Source: Bradyrhizobium nanningense | GTDB taxonomy: Bacteria > Pseudomonadota > Alphaproteobacteria > Rhizobiales > Xanthobacteraceae | Length of the DNA stretch: 64,000 nucleotides | Direction of reading: 5' to 3' | NCBI RefSeq assembly: GCF_004114535.1 | Contig: NZ_LBJC01000076.1 | Location: forward strand, 1 to 64,000 | Shown: one piece after another, positions 47,233 to 56,400 of the stretch | How the letters are laid out: each line of letters opens with the position of its first letter | How positions within the stretch are numbered: the first letter of the stretch is position 1 | Translations under genes and position numbers: made by a program | The notes under the pieces: model-generated | Databases searched by the model: none | Told to the model about the DNA's origin: nothing | What the model saw: only the letters and a program-made list of their open reading frames with translations

Positions 47233-48114
47233 ATGCATCTGGCTGGTCTTTCCGCAGGCAAGGCGTTCATCCGGGAGGTCGCAAGAACAGGTCAGACTAT
47301 TGGGACGGTGCACACGCTCGGCGCCCTGCATCTTGGGCATGCAGAACTGATCAGAAGAGCGGCATTAGAGAATGATGTCGCGATTGTCACAGTCTACCCG
47401 AACAAGATCCAGCTTAGACCAGGTGGGAGATACGATTTCAATTTGGACGATGATATTGGACTTGCTCTACGTTCAGGAGCAACTGCCGTGATTTCCTCGA
47501 ACGACAACGAAATGTTCCCGACTGGCTATCGAACGTTTGTATCGCAAGGTGACTGTCATTTGCGTCTAGGGGGGCCCGAGGCGTATTTGAAGGAAGCCGT
47601 TACTGGGGCAATCCGCTGGATCTGCTATGCGCGGCCAACTCGCAGCTACTTCGGCCTGAAAGATATCGGTCAGGCGATCCTGGTCAAGCGCGCTGCGGCA
47701 GACCTCCTTCTCGATTGCGAGATAAGGTTTGTGCCGACCGTTAGATACAAGAACGGAGTTCCCGTTTCGTCGCGCTTGAGGCGATTTAGCCGCTCGGAGC
47801 TTGATGAGCTGTCGTGTCTCTCCACGTCACTCAACTATTCAAGAGAAGAGATCGCCCGAGGAGCGACTAGCGTGAAGGATCTGGTAGCGTCGGCTACATC
47901 TCGGGTCAAGTTCCGACGGTTTAAACTCGATTTTATTCGAATTGTCGGCGCTGATAACTTCGAAGATTTAGAGCAGATCAAGCTCCCTTTCATAATTTTC
48001 GGAGGGGTAATGGCTCATGGCCTCAGGATTTTCGATAATATCTACGTTCCAGATCAGGATACACTCCAAAACGGTGCTCCGGATCTTTGGATCGATCTGC
48101 CTGAGCGGCGCTAG
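47233..48114 (+). CDS. Divergent PanC-like ligase
   Basis: A 293-aa protein over the full length of pantoate-beta-alanine ligase. Kept: HLGH at 33-36 (ATP site), N57xxQ60, GLKD..Q at 141-147 and SSR at 179-181, plus the C-terminal segment ending GLRIFDNIYV. Changed: the region that binds pantoate (usual RPGHFxGVxTVV replaced by GGPEAYLKEAVTGAIRW) and SSRN to SSRL. It therefore likely joins a different acid to an amine through an acyl-adenylate. GGAG stands before ATG 47233. The 190 bp between the pentapeptide gene and this one include a small frame from about 47072 that I cannot assign. Confidence 0.75.
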   Translation: MHLAGLSAGKAFIREVARTGQTIGTVHTLGALHLGHAELIRRAALENDVAIVTVYPNKIQLRPGGRYDFNLDDDIGLALRSGATAVISSNDNEMFPTGYRTFVSQGDCHLRLGGPEAYLKEAVTGAIRWICYARPTRSYFGLKDIGQAILVKRAAADLLLDCEIRFVPTVRYKNGVPVSSRLRRFSRSELDELSCLSTSLNYSREEIARGATSVKDLVASATSRVKFRRFKLDFIRIVGADNFEDLEQIKLPFIIFGGVMAHGLRIFDNIYVPDQDTLQNGAPDLWIDLPERR

Positions 48115-48364
48115 CCAGACCGCTATTGATAGCATGATCTTCATAAAAAGGAGTGCGCTATCCAACCAGTGCTGGCAGCTCTCAATGTTCCATTGAGTAG
48201 TGAGTCCGATAGTCAATACGATTTTTACTGCCCGACATGGTAGGGCCAGGCCAGCTGACTGTGAGGTAGTCTGGTCGAGAAGCCCGTCGCAGCCAAGCGC
48301 CGCGGCAGCTCGAAGCGATGAGGCGCCCCTAGGCCGTACGCTCTCGAGAGCGGAATCTGCAGAG
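48115..48364. other. Gap between the PanC-like and P450 genes
   Basis: The P450 frame is open upstream to 48200, but those 55 residues look non-native. No promoter motif seen. Confidence 0.3.
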
Positions 48365-49612
48365 ATGATCATGACCAGGCGATTGGAAGATTATAGGGCC
48401 GACGATACGTGTGTTATCCCGCTCAGCAATCTGGATGTAAGTGAGAGCAAGCGCTTTCAGGACGACAGCATATGGGCTTGCTTCGAGCGGTTGCGAAGGG
48501 AAGATCCCGTTCACTACTGTCAAAACAGCACTCATGGTCCATATTGGTCCGTAACGAAATACCGGGATATAGTAGCGGTAGACACAAACCACCACGCGTT
48601 CTCGTCAGAGCAAGGTGTCACTATTGTCGACGTGCCTGGTGAGCACTGGACCCAGAGTTTCATCAAGATGGGGCCTCCCAAGCACGCCGAGCAGCGCAAT
48701 ACCGTGAGCCCGATCGTCGGACCGGAAAGCCTGACGAAACTCGAAACCCTGATCCGCTCTCGTGTTAGGTCAATTCTCGATGGCCTGCCTCGTAATGAAG
48801 ACTTTAATTGGGTGAACAAGGTCTCCATAGAGTTGACGACGCAAACGCTCGCCACCCTGTTCGACTTCCCATTCGAGGATCGGCGACTCCTGACCTATTG
48901 GTCAGACGTAGCTGTTACCGCTCCTAAAGCAGGCCATGCGATCGACAGCTGGGACAAGCGAACCACCATCTTGTCCGAGTGCCTGGACTATTTCACGGGG
49001 CTTTGGAACGAGCGCATCAATGCCGAGCCGCGCCTCGACCTGATCTCCTTGATGGCGCATTCGCCCGCCACACGTCATATGGAGCCAAGTGAGTTTCTCG
49101 GCAACCTAATTTTGCTAATCGTTGGAGGCAACGATACCACGCGCAACTCGATTACCGGCGGCCTCCTGTTCATAAACCAGTACCCCTCCGAACTGCGAAA
49201 GCTGACTGACAATCCCAAGCTGGTCTCGAGCGCTGTGTCCGAGATCATTCGATACCAGACGCCGATCGCACATATGCGCCGCACTGCCGCGGTCGACAGT
49301 GTCGTAGGGGGGAAGCAGATCAGGAAAGGCGACAAGGTCGTCATGTGGTACATCTCCGGCAATAGAGACGAAGAGATCATTGAGAACGCCAACAGTTTCG
49401 TGATCGACCGCAAGAATGTGCGGCAGCACCTCTCGTTCGGATTCGGAATCCATCGCTGTCTTGGTCGACACCTTGCGGAACTGCAGTTGAGAGTCCTCTG
49501 GGAAGAGATTTTGCAGGCGGGATTGGAGATCCAGGTTGTCGGCGAACCAGAGCGAATTGCATCTAACTTCGTGCACGGCTATTCCGCTCTGCCCGTGCGG
49601 ATTGAAGCCTAA
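48365..49612 (+). CDS. Cytochrome P450
   Basis: A 415-aa soluble bacterial P450: I-helix GGNDTT at 254-259, EIIR (ExxR) at 293-296 and heme loop FGFGIHRCLG at 358-367 with ligand Cys365. It would need a ferredoxin and reductase from elsewhere; none is encoded here. Same strand as the PanC-like gene and perhaps in the same NifA-controlled unit, suggesting oxidation of a ligase product. Rhizobial symbiotic P450s such as the gibberellin CYPs sit in other gene contexts, so this is probably not one of those. Confidence 0.88.
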   Translation: MIMTRRLEDYRADDTCVIPLSNLDVSESKRFQDDSIWACFERLRREDPVHYCQNSTHGPYWSVTKYRDIVAVDTNHHAFSSEQGVTIVDVPGEHWTQSFIKMGPPKHAEQRNTVSPIVGPESLTKLETLIRSRVRSILDGLPRNEDFNWVNKVSIELTTQTLATLFDFPFEDRRLLTYWSDVAVTAPKAGHAIDSWDKRTTILSECLDYFTGLWNERINAEPRLDLISLMAHSPATRHMEPSEFLGNLILLIVGGNDTTRNSITGGLLFINQYPSELRKLTDNPKLVSSAVSEIIRYQTPIAHMRRTAAVDSVVGGKQIRKGDKVVMWYISGNRDEEIIENANSFVIDRKNVRQHLSFGFGIHRCLGRHLAELQLRVLWEEILQAGLEIQVVGEPERIASNFVHGYSALPVRIEA

Positions 49613-50100
49613 ACCCTGATCGTGCCAGTCTCGGCGCTGGCGCGCGGCGGGTGGATTGAACTATCTCGGCTTCTGCAAGCTGCGCAGATGGCTCGATCGA
49701 CGCCAAACAAATGCTGCACGTCGGCGGCTACTCATCAACCGGGCAGACGTTTGAAGTGCCTGTGACAAGCGATACGTCAGGCGAGCGTCTCGACCTGCAA
49801 ACGCCTGAGATGCCGAAAAGGGCTCCGATGCCGCATCACCGCATGGTGGGACGCGTGTTGCGAGCGCTCTCTGCCGATCAACATATGCTGGCCATTTCTG
49901 CTTGGCCAAAAAAATCGCCGTTAAGGAGGCGGGCGCTCGCCTGGCTGCTCTCTAGCGTTTGGGATGACTTGGCCCAGTTCGCGTGCACAGAGCCACGGCA
50001 TTGGGCCGGACTATCTCGCGGGCAGGCACGTCGGGCCCCGGTCTCGTCTTAGCGGATCACACCGGGGCAGTGATGCGGTCAGCAACACGGGAGCTGCGAT
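49613..50100. other. Stretch between the P450 and the 741-aa gene
   Basis: Overlapping frames without a family signature. No tts box found upstream of the next gene. Confidence 0.35.
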
Positions 50101-50223
50101 GGAGCTGGAACACAAGGCCACATCTTCTTTCTTGCGCATGCGGATGAATGCTCTTGGTCAGCTAGTCGTCAGCGAGGCGGTCTATCCAGACGGGCTGCAC
50201 TTTCGATTATTCGGAGATGATGT

Positions 50224-52449
50224 ATGGCAGGCGTTGGCCGAGCTGATCGATCACAGGTTGAGCCCGCCGAGGTCGACAGGACTGGGGAATTGGGCCGTTC
50301 GAGCCCGGAACCTGGTCTCTTCCCTCGGGAACGTGGTCAATCCTTCGATGCTATCCTGGAGCGGATGCGCTCTGCGGCGCTTGCGAGCCCGCCACCCACT
50401 TCGGATGTAGCGGCGCCAACGCGGCACGACTTCGAGGCAGCAGAGCGAAAATTGAGCAGCCTGGTTGGGGAGCTTGAAGCTTGCCGTCGAGCGGCCACGC
50501 ACGCCCGAAACTTGCCTGAGAGGCAAGATCTGATGGATCAGGTCATCAAAGCAGGCTCAACAGTTCTGGAATACTACGCGAATCTGCCTCCCGATCTGGC
50601 GCGCGGCATTCTGCCAGACGATCAGGCTCGCCGGCTCCGCGATGACACTCTGAGGGAGGCTGACGAATGTAATAAAGTGGCGACCTGGATTATCTACGAG
50701 CTGGAGGAGAGCAGAAAGAAAGCACAAGACGTGCTCGACGGGCTCAAAGGCGTCGCTTCGCCCGCCCAGCTGAGACGCTTGTTTGCAAGTGTTGCGAACC
50801 GCTATGTAGCCTGCATGGAGTGGTGGGGAAAGAAGGCGTTGCGCTTCGAGCGGACGCAGTCTGTCTGTGCCGCTACCGCCCACTTGCCAAGCAGCACGCC
50901 CGACATGCGCAACGCCGAAGATGCCGCACTGAGGCATCATACCGGCTGGGCGCTTAATATGAAGTGCATGCATCTGCAATCGCGGATCGCGCTCGCGGAG
51001 CTCTTGGTCAAATCGCAAGCGAGCACGTTGGAACCAGACGTGCGCGACGCCCTCATCGATGAGAGCGGGGGGGTGCGACTGCTTCGGACCTTCGTCAAAG
51101 ATGTTTTCCCTGCATTCAATTCGACGTCCGGAGCCGTTCTGAACGGCAATGGAGCGGCGCTCGACGCGGAGCACCGCGCCGTCCTGGAAGGCGTCATGGA
51201 ACGGCTTTCGGAATTTGCATCCCAACTGGGCGCCATGCTTGGAAACCTGAGGGAGGCCGGTGCGGAAGCTGACCTTCCGTTGCAGTTGCTGGACGAGATC
51301 GTGGAAGCTGCCTGGGTGACCGCGAACGAAGTCATGCGGCTGCTGGCATTGCAGCCAAAGACGGAAGCCACGATTGAACCGCCGGCCTGGGCTGCGATGC
51401 CAGAGAATACTATCCCGGTCGGCGAAGGCACTCCGGCGCGCAGAAAGGGCAAAGCAAAGCACGCAGCAGCCGCAGGGGAGGGGAGTTCGACGGCCAGCCC
51501 ACCCGCGCCGCAACTCGCTAGGCCCGATGCAGCCGGGGCCCCAAGGGGCAAGGTCATTGTGCTCTCGGATCTCGGCACAAAGAGACTCGCCACGGCGGAG
51601 GAGGCACGCGCGTCATCCTCTGCGTTCGATCACCTCCAGATGTGGCGGGCTCCGCCCTCCAGGAAAGCACTGCCGGGCTTACTTGAACGATTGGACGAGC
51701 TGCTGCAGTTCGATCTGCCTGCTCAGCAAAGCGCCGCCTCGCAAGCCCGGCACATGAAGCCCGAGGACGCCGAACACGTCTTGGATGTCGTCATCAACCA
51801 CTTGCAGACGCAGTCCTCCGAGATTGAGGCCTGTATTGCCGCGCTGGAGGAGCCTCGCCGACGCGGCCTGCTCACGGCTGCGCAATTGCCCGAAGTGCAC
51901 GAAAAAATAGTCCGGCTCAAAAGGATGTTGTCCGAGGTTCAGGGACAGGCAAACTCATTGAACGCGCGAACGGCAGCAATCGCGAGCGATTGCATGAAGA
52001 CCTATGCGTTTCCATCGCAAAAATACCTAGAACAGTTGCGGGACGCGGGGGAACTGGCGTCAGTGGATCCACCGCGCGCCTTGAAGGGAGAGCCAGGGAC
52101 GCTGTTCGAAATCAAGCTGCAGCCCAAGGCGCTGCGCAATGGTGCGATGCCAAGGGCGATGTGGGTGCACATCCATACCAAGCACCCGGTACATGCCTGG
52201 CAACTGGCAACGCTCGGCAATCGCGAATTCGCAGCTTGCCATGTGAAGTCCGACGAACAGCGCGGCTACAATCAACACTGGCAGAGCGCTCGAGCCGCCG
52301 AGGGGCACGACAACGTCGTGATCCACCGGGGCAAGCTCACTCCTGCGTTCTGTAAGTCCTTGTTGAGCACCACCGCTGGCCAGCCCTGGCAACTCGTCTC
52401 GGATCCGGAGCATGTGTCGGCGCAGATGGCTCGCCTGGGAATCCAGTGA
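50224..52449 (+). CDS. Large effector-like protein, unassigned
   Basis: A 741-aa, mostly helical soluble protein with a polar Pro/Ser-rich N-terminus, a disordered Pro/Ala linker near 395-460, and a conserved-looking C-terminal domain (about 620-741; MWVHIHTKHPVHAWQLATLGNREFAACHVKSDEQRGYNQHWQ....VVIHRGKLTPAFCKSLLS). It has no signal peptide or membrane helix. Size and style resemble large plant-pathogen effectors such as XopP/RipH, but I cannot confirm that. An overlapping frame 50101-50410 starts with a good ribosome site (GGGAG) and reads MELEHKATSSFLRMRMNALGQLVVSEAVYPDGLHFRLFGDDVW; the true N-terminus may lie there, with a frameshift between 50225 and 50290. No tts box seen. Confidence 0.6.
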   Translation: MAGVGRADRSQVEPAEVDRTGELGRSSPEPGLFPRERGQSFDAILERMRSAALASPPPTSDVAAPTRHDFEAAERKLSSLVGELEACRRAATHARNLPERQDLMDQVIKAGSTVLEYYANLPPDLARGILPDDQARRLRDDTLREADECNKVATWIIYELEESRKKAQDVLDGLKGVASPAQLRRLFASVANRYVACMEWWGKKALRFERTQSVCAATAHLPSSTPDMRNAEDAALRHHTGWALNMKCMHLQSRIALAELLVKSQASTLEPDVRDALIDESGGVRLLRTFVKDVFPAFNSTSGAVLNGNGAALDAEHRAVLEGVMERLSEFASQLGAMLGNLREAGAEADLPLQLLDEIVEAAWVTANEVMRLLALQPKTEATIEPPAWAAMPENTIPVGEGTPARRKGKAKHAAAAGEGSSTASPPAPQLARPDAAGAPRGKVIVLSDLGTKRLATAEEARASSSAFDHLQMWRAPPSRKALPGLLERLDELLQFDLPAQQSAASQARHMKPEDAEHVLDVVINHLQTQSSEIEACIAALEEPRRRGLLTAAQLPEVHEKIVRLKRMLSEVQGQANSLNARTAAIASDCMKTYAFPSQKYLEQLRDAGELASVDPPRALKGEPGTLFEIKLQPKALRNGAMPRAMWVHIHTKHPVHAWQLATLGNREFAACHVKSDEQRGYNQHWQSARAAEGHDNVVIHRGKLTPAFCKSLLSTTAGQPWQLVSDPEHVSAQMARLGIQ

Positions 52450-53214
52450 GCTGCTCGTCTTGCGGCGGTGAGCCGTTCGGTGAAAGCGTTGATGCATCCA
52501 GATCGGCTCGGCGGACTGCTTGATCAGCGCCTAGCCCCTTCGGGCGCCATCTTACAAAAGGATGGAGGAAGAGAATACCCGGGAGCGTTATCAGCCGGCG
52601 ATTCCAAGGATTGTCGGTCGTCGCCAGGCAAGTAGCCGTTCCGGGGTCTGGTGAATATCGGCGCTAGGCCGGAGGAGGCCCCCGAGTGTTACAGGCGCAA
52701 AACATGTACCTGATGCGGGCGGCGATCCGGCCGGACGCCAGTGCTTTCGCCTGTCTGCCCGCGGCGAACTGGCGCGCAAGCCTCTCCGGAGCTTCAATGG
52801 ACCGCGGAGGGTCGGGATGCTCGGGAGCTGAGCATCCTCACCGCTTTGACGAATCGAATCGGGCGGTGCACAACAACACTGCCTGTTTGCTACTCTTGCA
52901 TAGGGCTACGACAGCCCCAGCATCGCGCCTCCATGGCCCCCGAACGATGCTGGGGCTTGTCTTTCTTGGTTGAGCGTCTCAAGCCGAGTGAGCTCAAAGC
53001 TGCTTCACTTCAACTGACAATGGCGCCGAGCGCCGCCGGGATAATTTCAGTACACGGACTATGGTCAGTCATTTCCCTTCTTTTTCAGTGGCCTACGAGC
53101 TTAGCAACGTTGGCATCGGCGGAAGAGCAGGCTCCGTCGCCCGATCAGCTTTGGGGACTTGAGTGATGGCACGAGCTCACGACCGCAATCCGTATGACGG
53201 ATCTGACCGATCTC
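52450..53214. other. Stretch before nopM
   Basis: No supported gene; probably the 3' region of both convergent genes. Confidence 0.35.
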
Positions 53215-54832
53215 TTACAGCTCGATGCCGTGCGCCCTAAGCACCCGGTGCATCACCTCGCTCTTGATCTCGCGGGCGATCTCGTTGACGATTTGAGGTC
53301 CGAGCATCCGCTCGGCGTCGGCATCGCCCGCAAGTCCAGCTTCGGCGAGCCGTTGGTTCAGCCGAATTTGAAACTCCTCGCCCATCGCATCGATGAGCCG
53401 ATCGTCCATTGCTGCGTGCTCTTCGGGGGCAATGCGCCTCAGCACCGTTTCCCAAGGTTGCCAGCGCGTCGCTAGATAGTCTGCAAAACCTACCGTTTCC
53501 TGCTGCCGCACCGTTGCCATCGCCCTCTCAACGTCGCCGCGGGTGACGCCAGAGACGGTCAAAAAGCGCATGTCGGGGGCGACGTGTCGCAGCTCCAGTG
53601 GATCGCGCAATTGGGTCTGGTAGGCGAGATGGACTTCGGTCTCGTCGACCGGTCTGGAGTGATGACGAAGGACATTGACCGTCTGGCGCGCTATTCCGTC
53701 CAGCGCCTCCAAGCGGAACATGACGCGGGCATGCTGGAGCAACTCGGCGAGCCGATCGTCGTACAGGCCGTCCTCGATGTCGGCGTTCAGACGTGCGGTC
53801 TGCATCCCGTTCCAGGCCAAAGTGATCCGATCCTGACAGCTCGCGCATGCATCGGAGGCCAACTGGAAAAACAACTCGCGCAGTCGAGGCCTCGCCGATG
53901 CCTGCCGCAGATCCTCGACCACGGCCTGCCGGAATTCGCTATTGCCGTAGTTCACGGTGCTGGCTGGAAGATCGGGCAGGCTGGTAAGCTGGTTGCTTGG
54001 CGCGACAAGATCCCGGAGCGTTGACGGAAGCGCGGGCAGACTGGCCAGTTGATTGTCACCGGCGTCCAGGTCCTGAAGCCCGGCTGGAAGGTCAGGCTGG
54101 TCAGCTGGTTGCTTTCAGCATGGAGCTCCTCAACCGTTGCTGGAAGAGCGGGCAGACTGGTCAATTGATTATTCTCGACCACTAGGCTCCGCAGCCCGGT
54201 TGGAAGGTCAGGCAAGCTGGTCAGGTGGTTGCTTCCAGCGTAGAGCTCTGATTATTCTCGACAACCAGGCTCCGCAGCCCGGCTGGAAGCGCAGGCAAGC
54301 TGGTCAGGTGGTTGCTGTAAGCGCTGAGTTCCCGAAGGGTTGCCGGAAGGGCGGGCAGACTTGTCAGTGAATTTTCGCCGATGATCAGGGACCGGAGCCG
54401 GGATGGCAGGTCGGCCGGCAGGCTGGTCAGCAGATTGCGCGCTGCATTGAGCACGCGGAGCCCGTCAGGAAGTACGGGCAAGCTCGCCAATTGATTGTCT
54501 CTCGCGTCAAAGACCTGAAGCTCGGGCGGGAGGGCGGCGGGCAATGAGGAGAGATTTAGCGCCGCACTACCATTCTCCGGCAAAGCGCTCGTTTGAGTAA
54601 TGGCGGTTTGGCGGTTCTCGTCTTCGTCCTGCCCCTCATCAGCCGTCCGCGCATCCACAATGTGGTCCTGCGGCCCTGCCGCATTGGAAGCGGACGGCCG
54701 CGCGTCCGTCAAAGCCTCGTCCCAATGCGCCGCAACGGGAGTGCCGGGTTCTGAGGCCTCGGATTGGGACGCTTCGGAGCCGGAAACTGAGAAAAAGCCG
54801 TCGCCGTCAAGCTGCGTCCGATCTGTATTCAT
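53215..54832 (-). pseudogene. nopM: NopM, LRR E3 ubiquitin ligase effector, frameshifted
   Basis: An IpaH/NopM-type effector. N-terminal secretion region and leucine-rich repeats (NQLASLPVLPDGLRVLNA, NSLTSLPALPATLRELSA) run from 54832 to about 54250, where a deletion of about 37 bases inside a repeat shifts the frame (VENNQ joined to ELYAGSNHL). A second frame continues to about 54087, where about four bases are lost in SLPDLP. The third frame reads the last repeats and the whole NEL ligase domain (53215-53955), including the catalytic CQD motif and CQDRITLAWN. The ligase domain itself is intact; the product as it stands would stop early. Confidence 0.85.
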
Positions 54833-55124
54833 TGTTCACGCCTGCCATGGCAAAATGAAGCAAATGCGCTGGAGCGCCGCTTTCACAAAGCCGGTCTTTC
54901 ATTGTGACGATATCCATCAAGAAGAAGCGGGCAATCATGGAGCGCGGCCCAACCCTTGGAGGGCCGAATATGCTGGCCGACCGGCGCACCAAAGACGGCG
55001 AGATGCCCGCACGAATCTAATTCTCGAAAGGCTCGCCATCTTGAGGGGGATCGGCTGCTTCTCCCTTTCCAGGTTGAGCTGATCAGGGTCGAGCCTCTTG
55101 TCTGGTTCGAGGTGTTCTCAACCT

Positions 55125-55151
55125 AGGACGCTGAGCTGTCGAGAAGCTGAC
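55125..55151 (-). promoter_or_regulatory. tts box upstream of nopM
   Basis: The minus strand reads GTCAGCTTCTCGACAGCTCA, a good tts box 293 bp before the nopM start. Confidence 0.75.
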
Positions 55152-55682
55152 TAGTCTCATCGCGACAGAAAGTCCGGGCCGTTGCAGCTGTGCTAAACGC
55201 CTATTGTCAATGCCTGAGAAGAGTTCAGCCGAGATGCCGTCATCGTCACTCTCGCGTCTTCGCTCCTCGGCTGACTAGTCTTACAGGATCGGGAAAGGGC
55301 TGCGCCAGAAAACCATATCGCGGCGCTGGCAAGTTGGTGGAATGTAGTCGCGTTAGACTGTAAGCATGCCGCCGTGACCGGCTGCATCGTAGCCTTGCCT
55401 GTGGCCTGCAGCGCAGCCGAACAAACGAATGAGTAAGCGGTTGTCGCGGTCCTCTCTTTCGGTGATGAAAATCGCGCGACCAATTGTGACGCAAGTGCGT
55501 TCGGGCGCATGTGTCGACACGATGTAACCGACTGTGGCTGGCTCCGGACGATACGAGTCAGATTCAACAACAGCCCTTGTCGGGTGCTCCGAGAAATGCA
55601 GCGACCGAGGCCGTCGAGCGTTCGACCATAAAATAGATTCTCAGGTTGCGGGTAGACAGAGCGATACTGTGATGCCCGAACT
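55152..55682. other. Stretch between nopM promoter and nod box
   Basis: No supported gene. Confidence 0.3.
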
Positions 55683-55731
55683 TATCCATTCGGTCGATAG
55701 ATCTGATCAAGAAAATCAATTTTACCGCTTG
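55683..55731 (+). promoter_or_regulatory. nod box (NodD-binding site)
   Basis: TATCCATTCGGTCGATA, then ATCAAGAAAATCAATTTTACC, follows the 49-bp nod-box consensus over most positions, including YATCCAY, GAT, ATC and AATCRATTTTACC at the right spacing. It ends 52 bp before the ATG at 55784. Confidence 0.8.
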
Positions 55732-55783
55732 CAGCCTCGTCTATAGACCGTCACGAGGGCTGGGCCAACTTAGGAAGGTTCAA

Positions 55784-55990
55784 ATGAAAAAGTCTGTTTT
55801 GGTGACGGCGAGCGCCCTCGCGCTTGCAACCGCGGTGGTACCTCCTTTTGCTGCGGAAGTTGTCGCGCAACCGCTCACCGCCAGCGTGCAGGTAGCCGAT
55901 ACATCATATCCTGAGTGCGCGGATGACCCGTTGAATGGTATCTGCGATCTGTTTTTTTGTTTGACCGATCCCTCGTGCGTCCTGCACTGA
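55784..55990 (+). CDS. Small secreted four-cysteine peptide under a nod box
   Basis: A 68-aa protein with a clear Sec signal peptide (KK, hydrophobic LVTASALALATAVVPPFAA; cleavage probably near AQ at 28-29) and a mature part of about 40 residues carrying four cysteines (45, 54, 59, 65) in an acidic context (ECADDPLNGICDLFFCLTDPSCVLH). AGGAAGG lies before the ATG. A nod box upstream and a 10-bp hairpin downstream make it a stand-alone flavonoid-responsive unit. No family recognised. The two disulfides would suit export to the periplasm or medium. Confidence 0.75.
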   Translation: MKKSVLVTASALALATAVVPPFAAEVVAQPLTASVQVADTSYPECADDPLNGICDLFFCLTDPSCVLH

Positions 55991-56031
55991 CGGGAAAACA
56001 ATCAAGCAGAAAATGAGGATCGAGCCTCGTC

Positions 56032-56057
56032 GCGGCCGCTGCTCCTTCAGCGGCCGC
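56032..56057 (+). terminator. Hairpin after the cysteine-peptide gene
   Basis: A perfect 10-bp stem (GCGGCCGCTG with CAGCGGCCGC) and a six-base loop, 42 bp after the stop; no strong T-run follows. Confidence 0.55.
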
Positions 56058-56400
56058 ATCCTTATGCCGTGCGGCTATGCTGGCGGACGGTGCAAGCCGC
56101 GTCTTCTTGTTCTCTAAGGATAATCAGGGTCATTGCTCACTTACAGCCGGCTGGCGACGACCGCCAAATCGCGCAACTGCCGCATCGGCCAACGTTCGGT
56201 AAGGGGGAAAAAGTGGTTTCAGAGCGCGACGCTGCCGTTCCGGCAGGAGCTCCTGCTCGATGTCAAACTGGTCCAATTTTCAGGATAGATTGCCTTTCGT
56301 GCTACGCCCCTTAGCGTCTTCCTGCTCGATGTTTCGCATTTCGGACGTCATAGATGTCATCCTACCCTGTTCGGCTACGCTTAGGGCAGCGGTCGTGGCG
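56058..56400. other. Gap before the MFS gene
   Basis: No supported gene. Confidence 0.3.
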
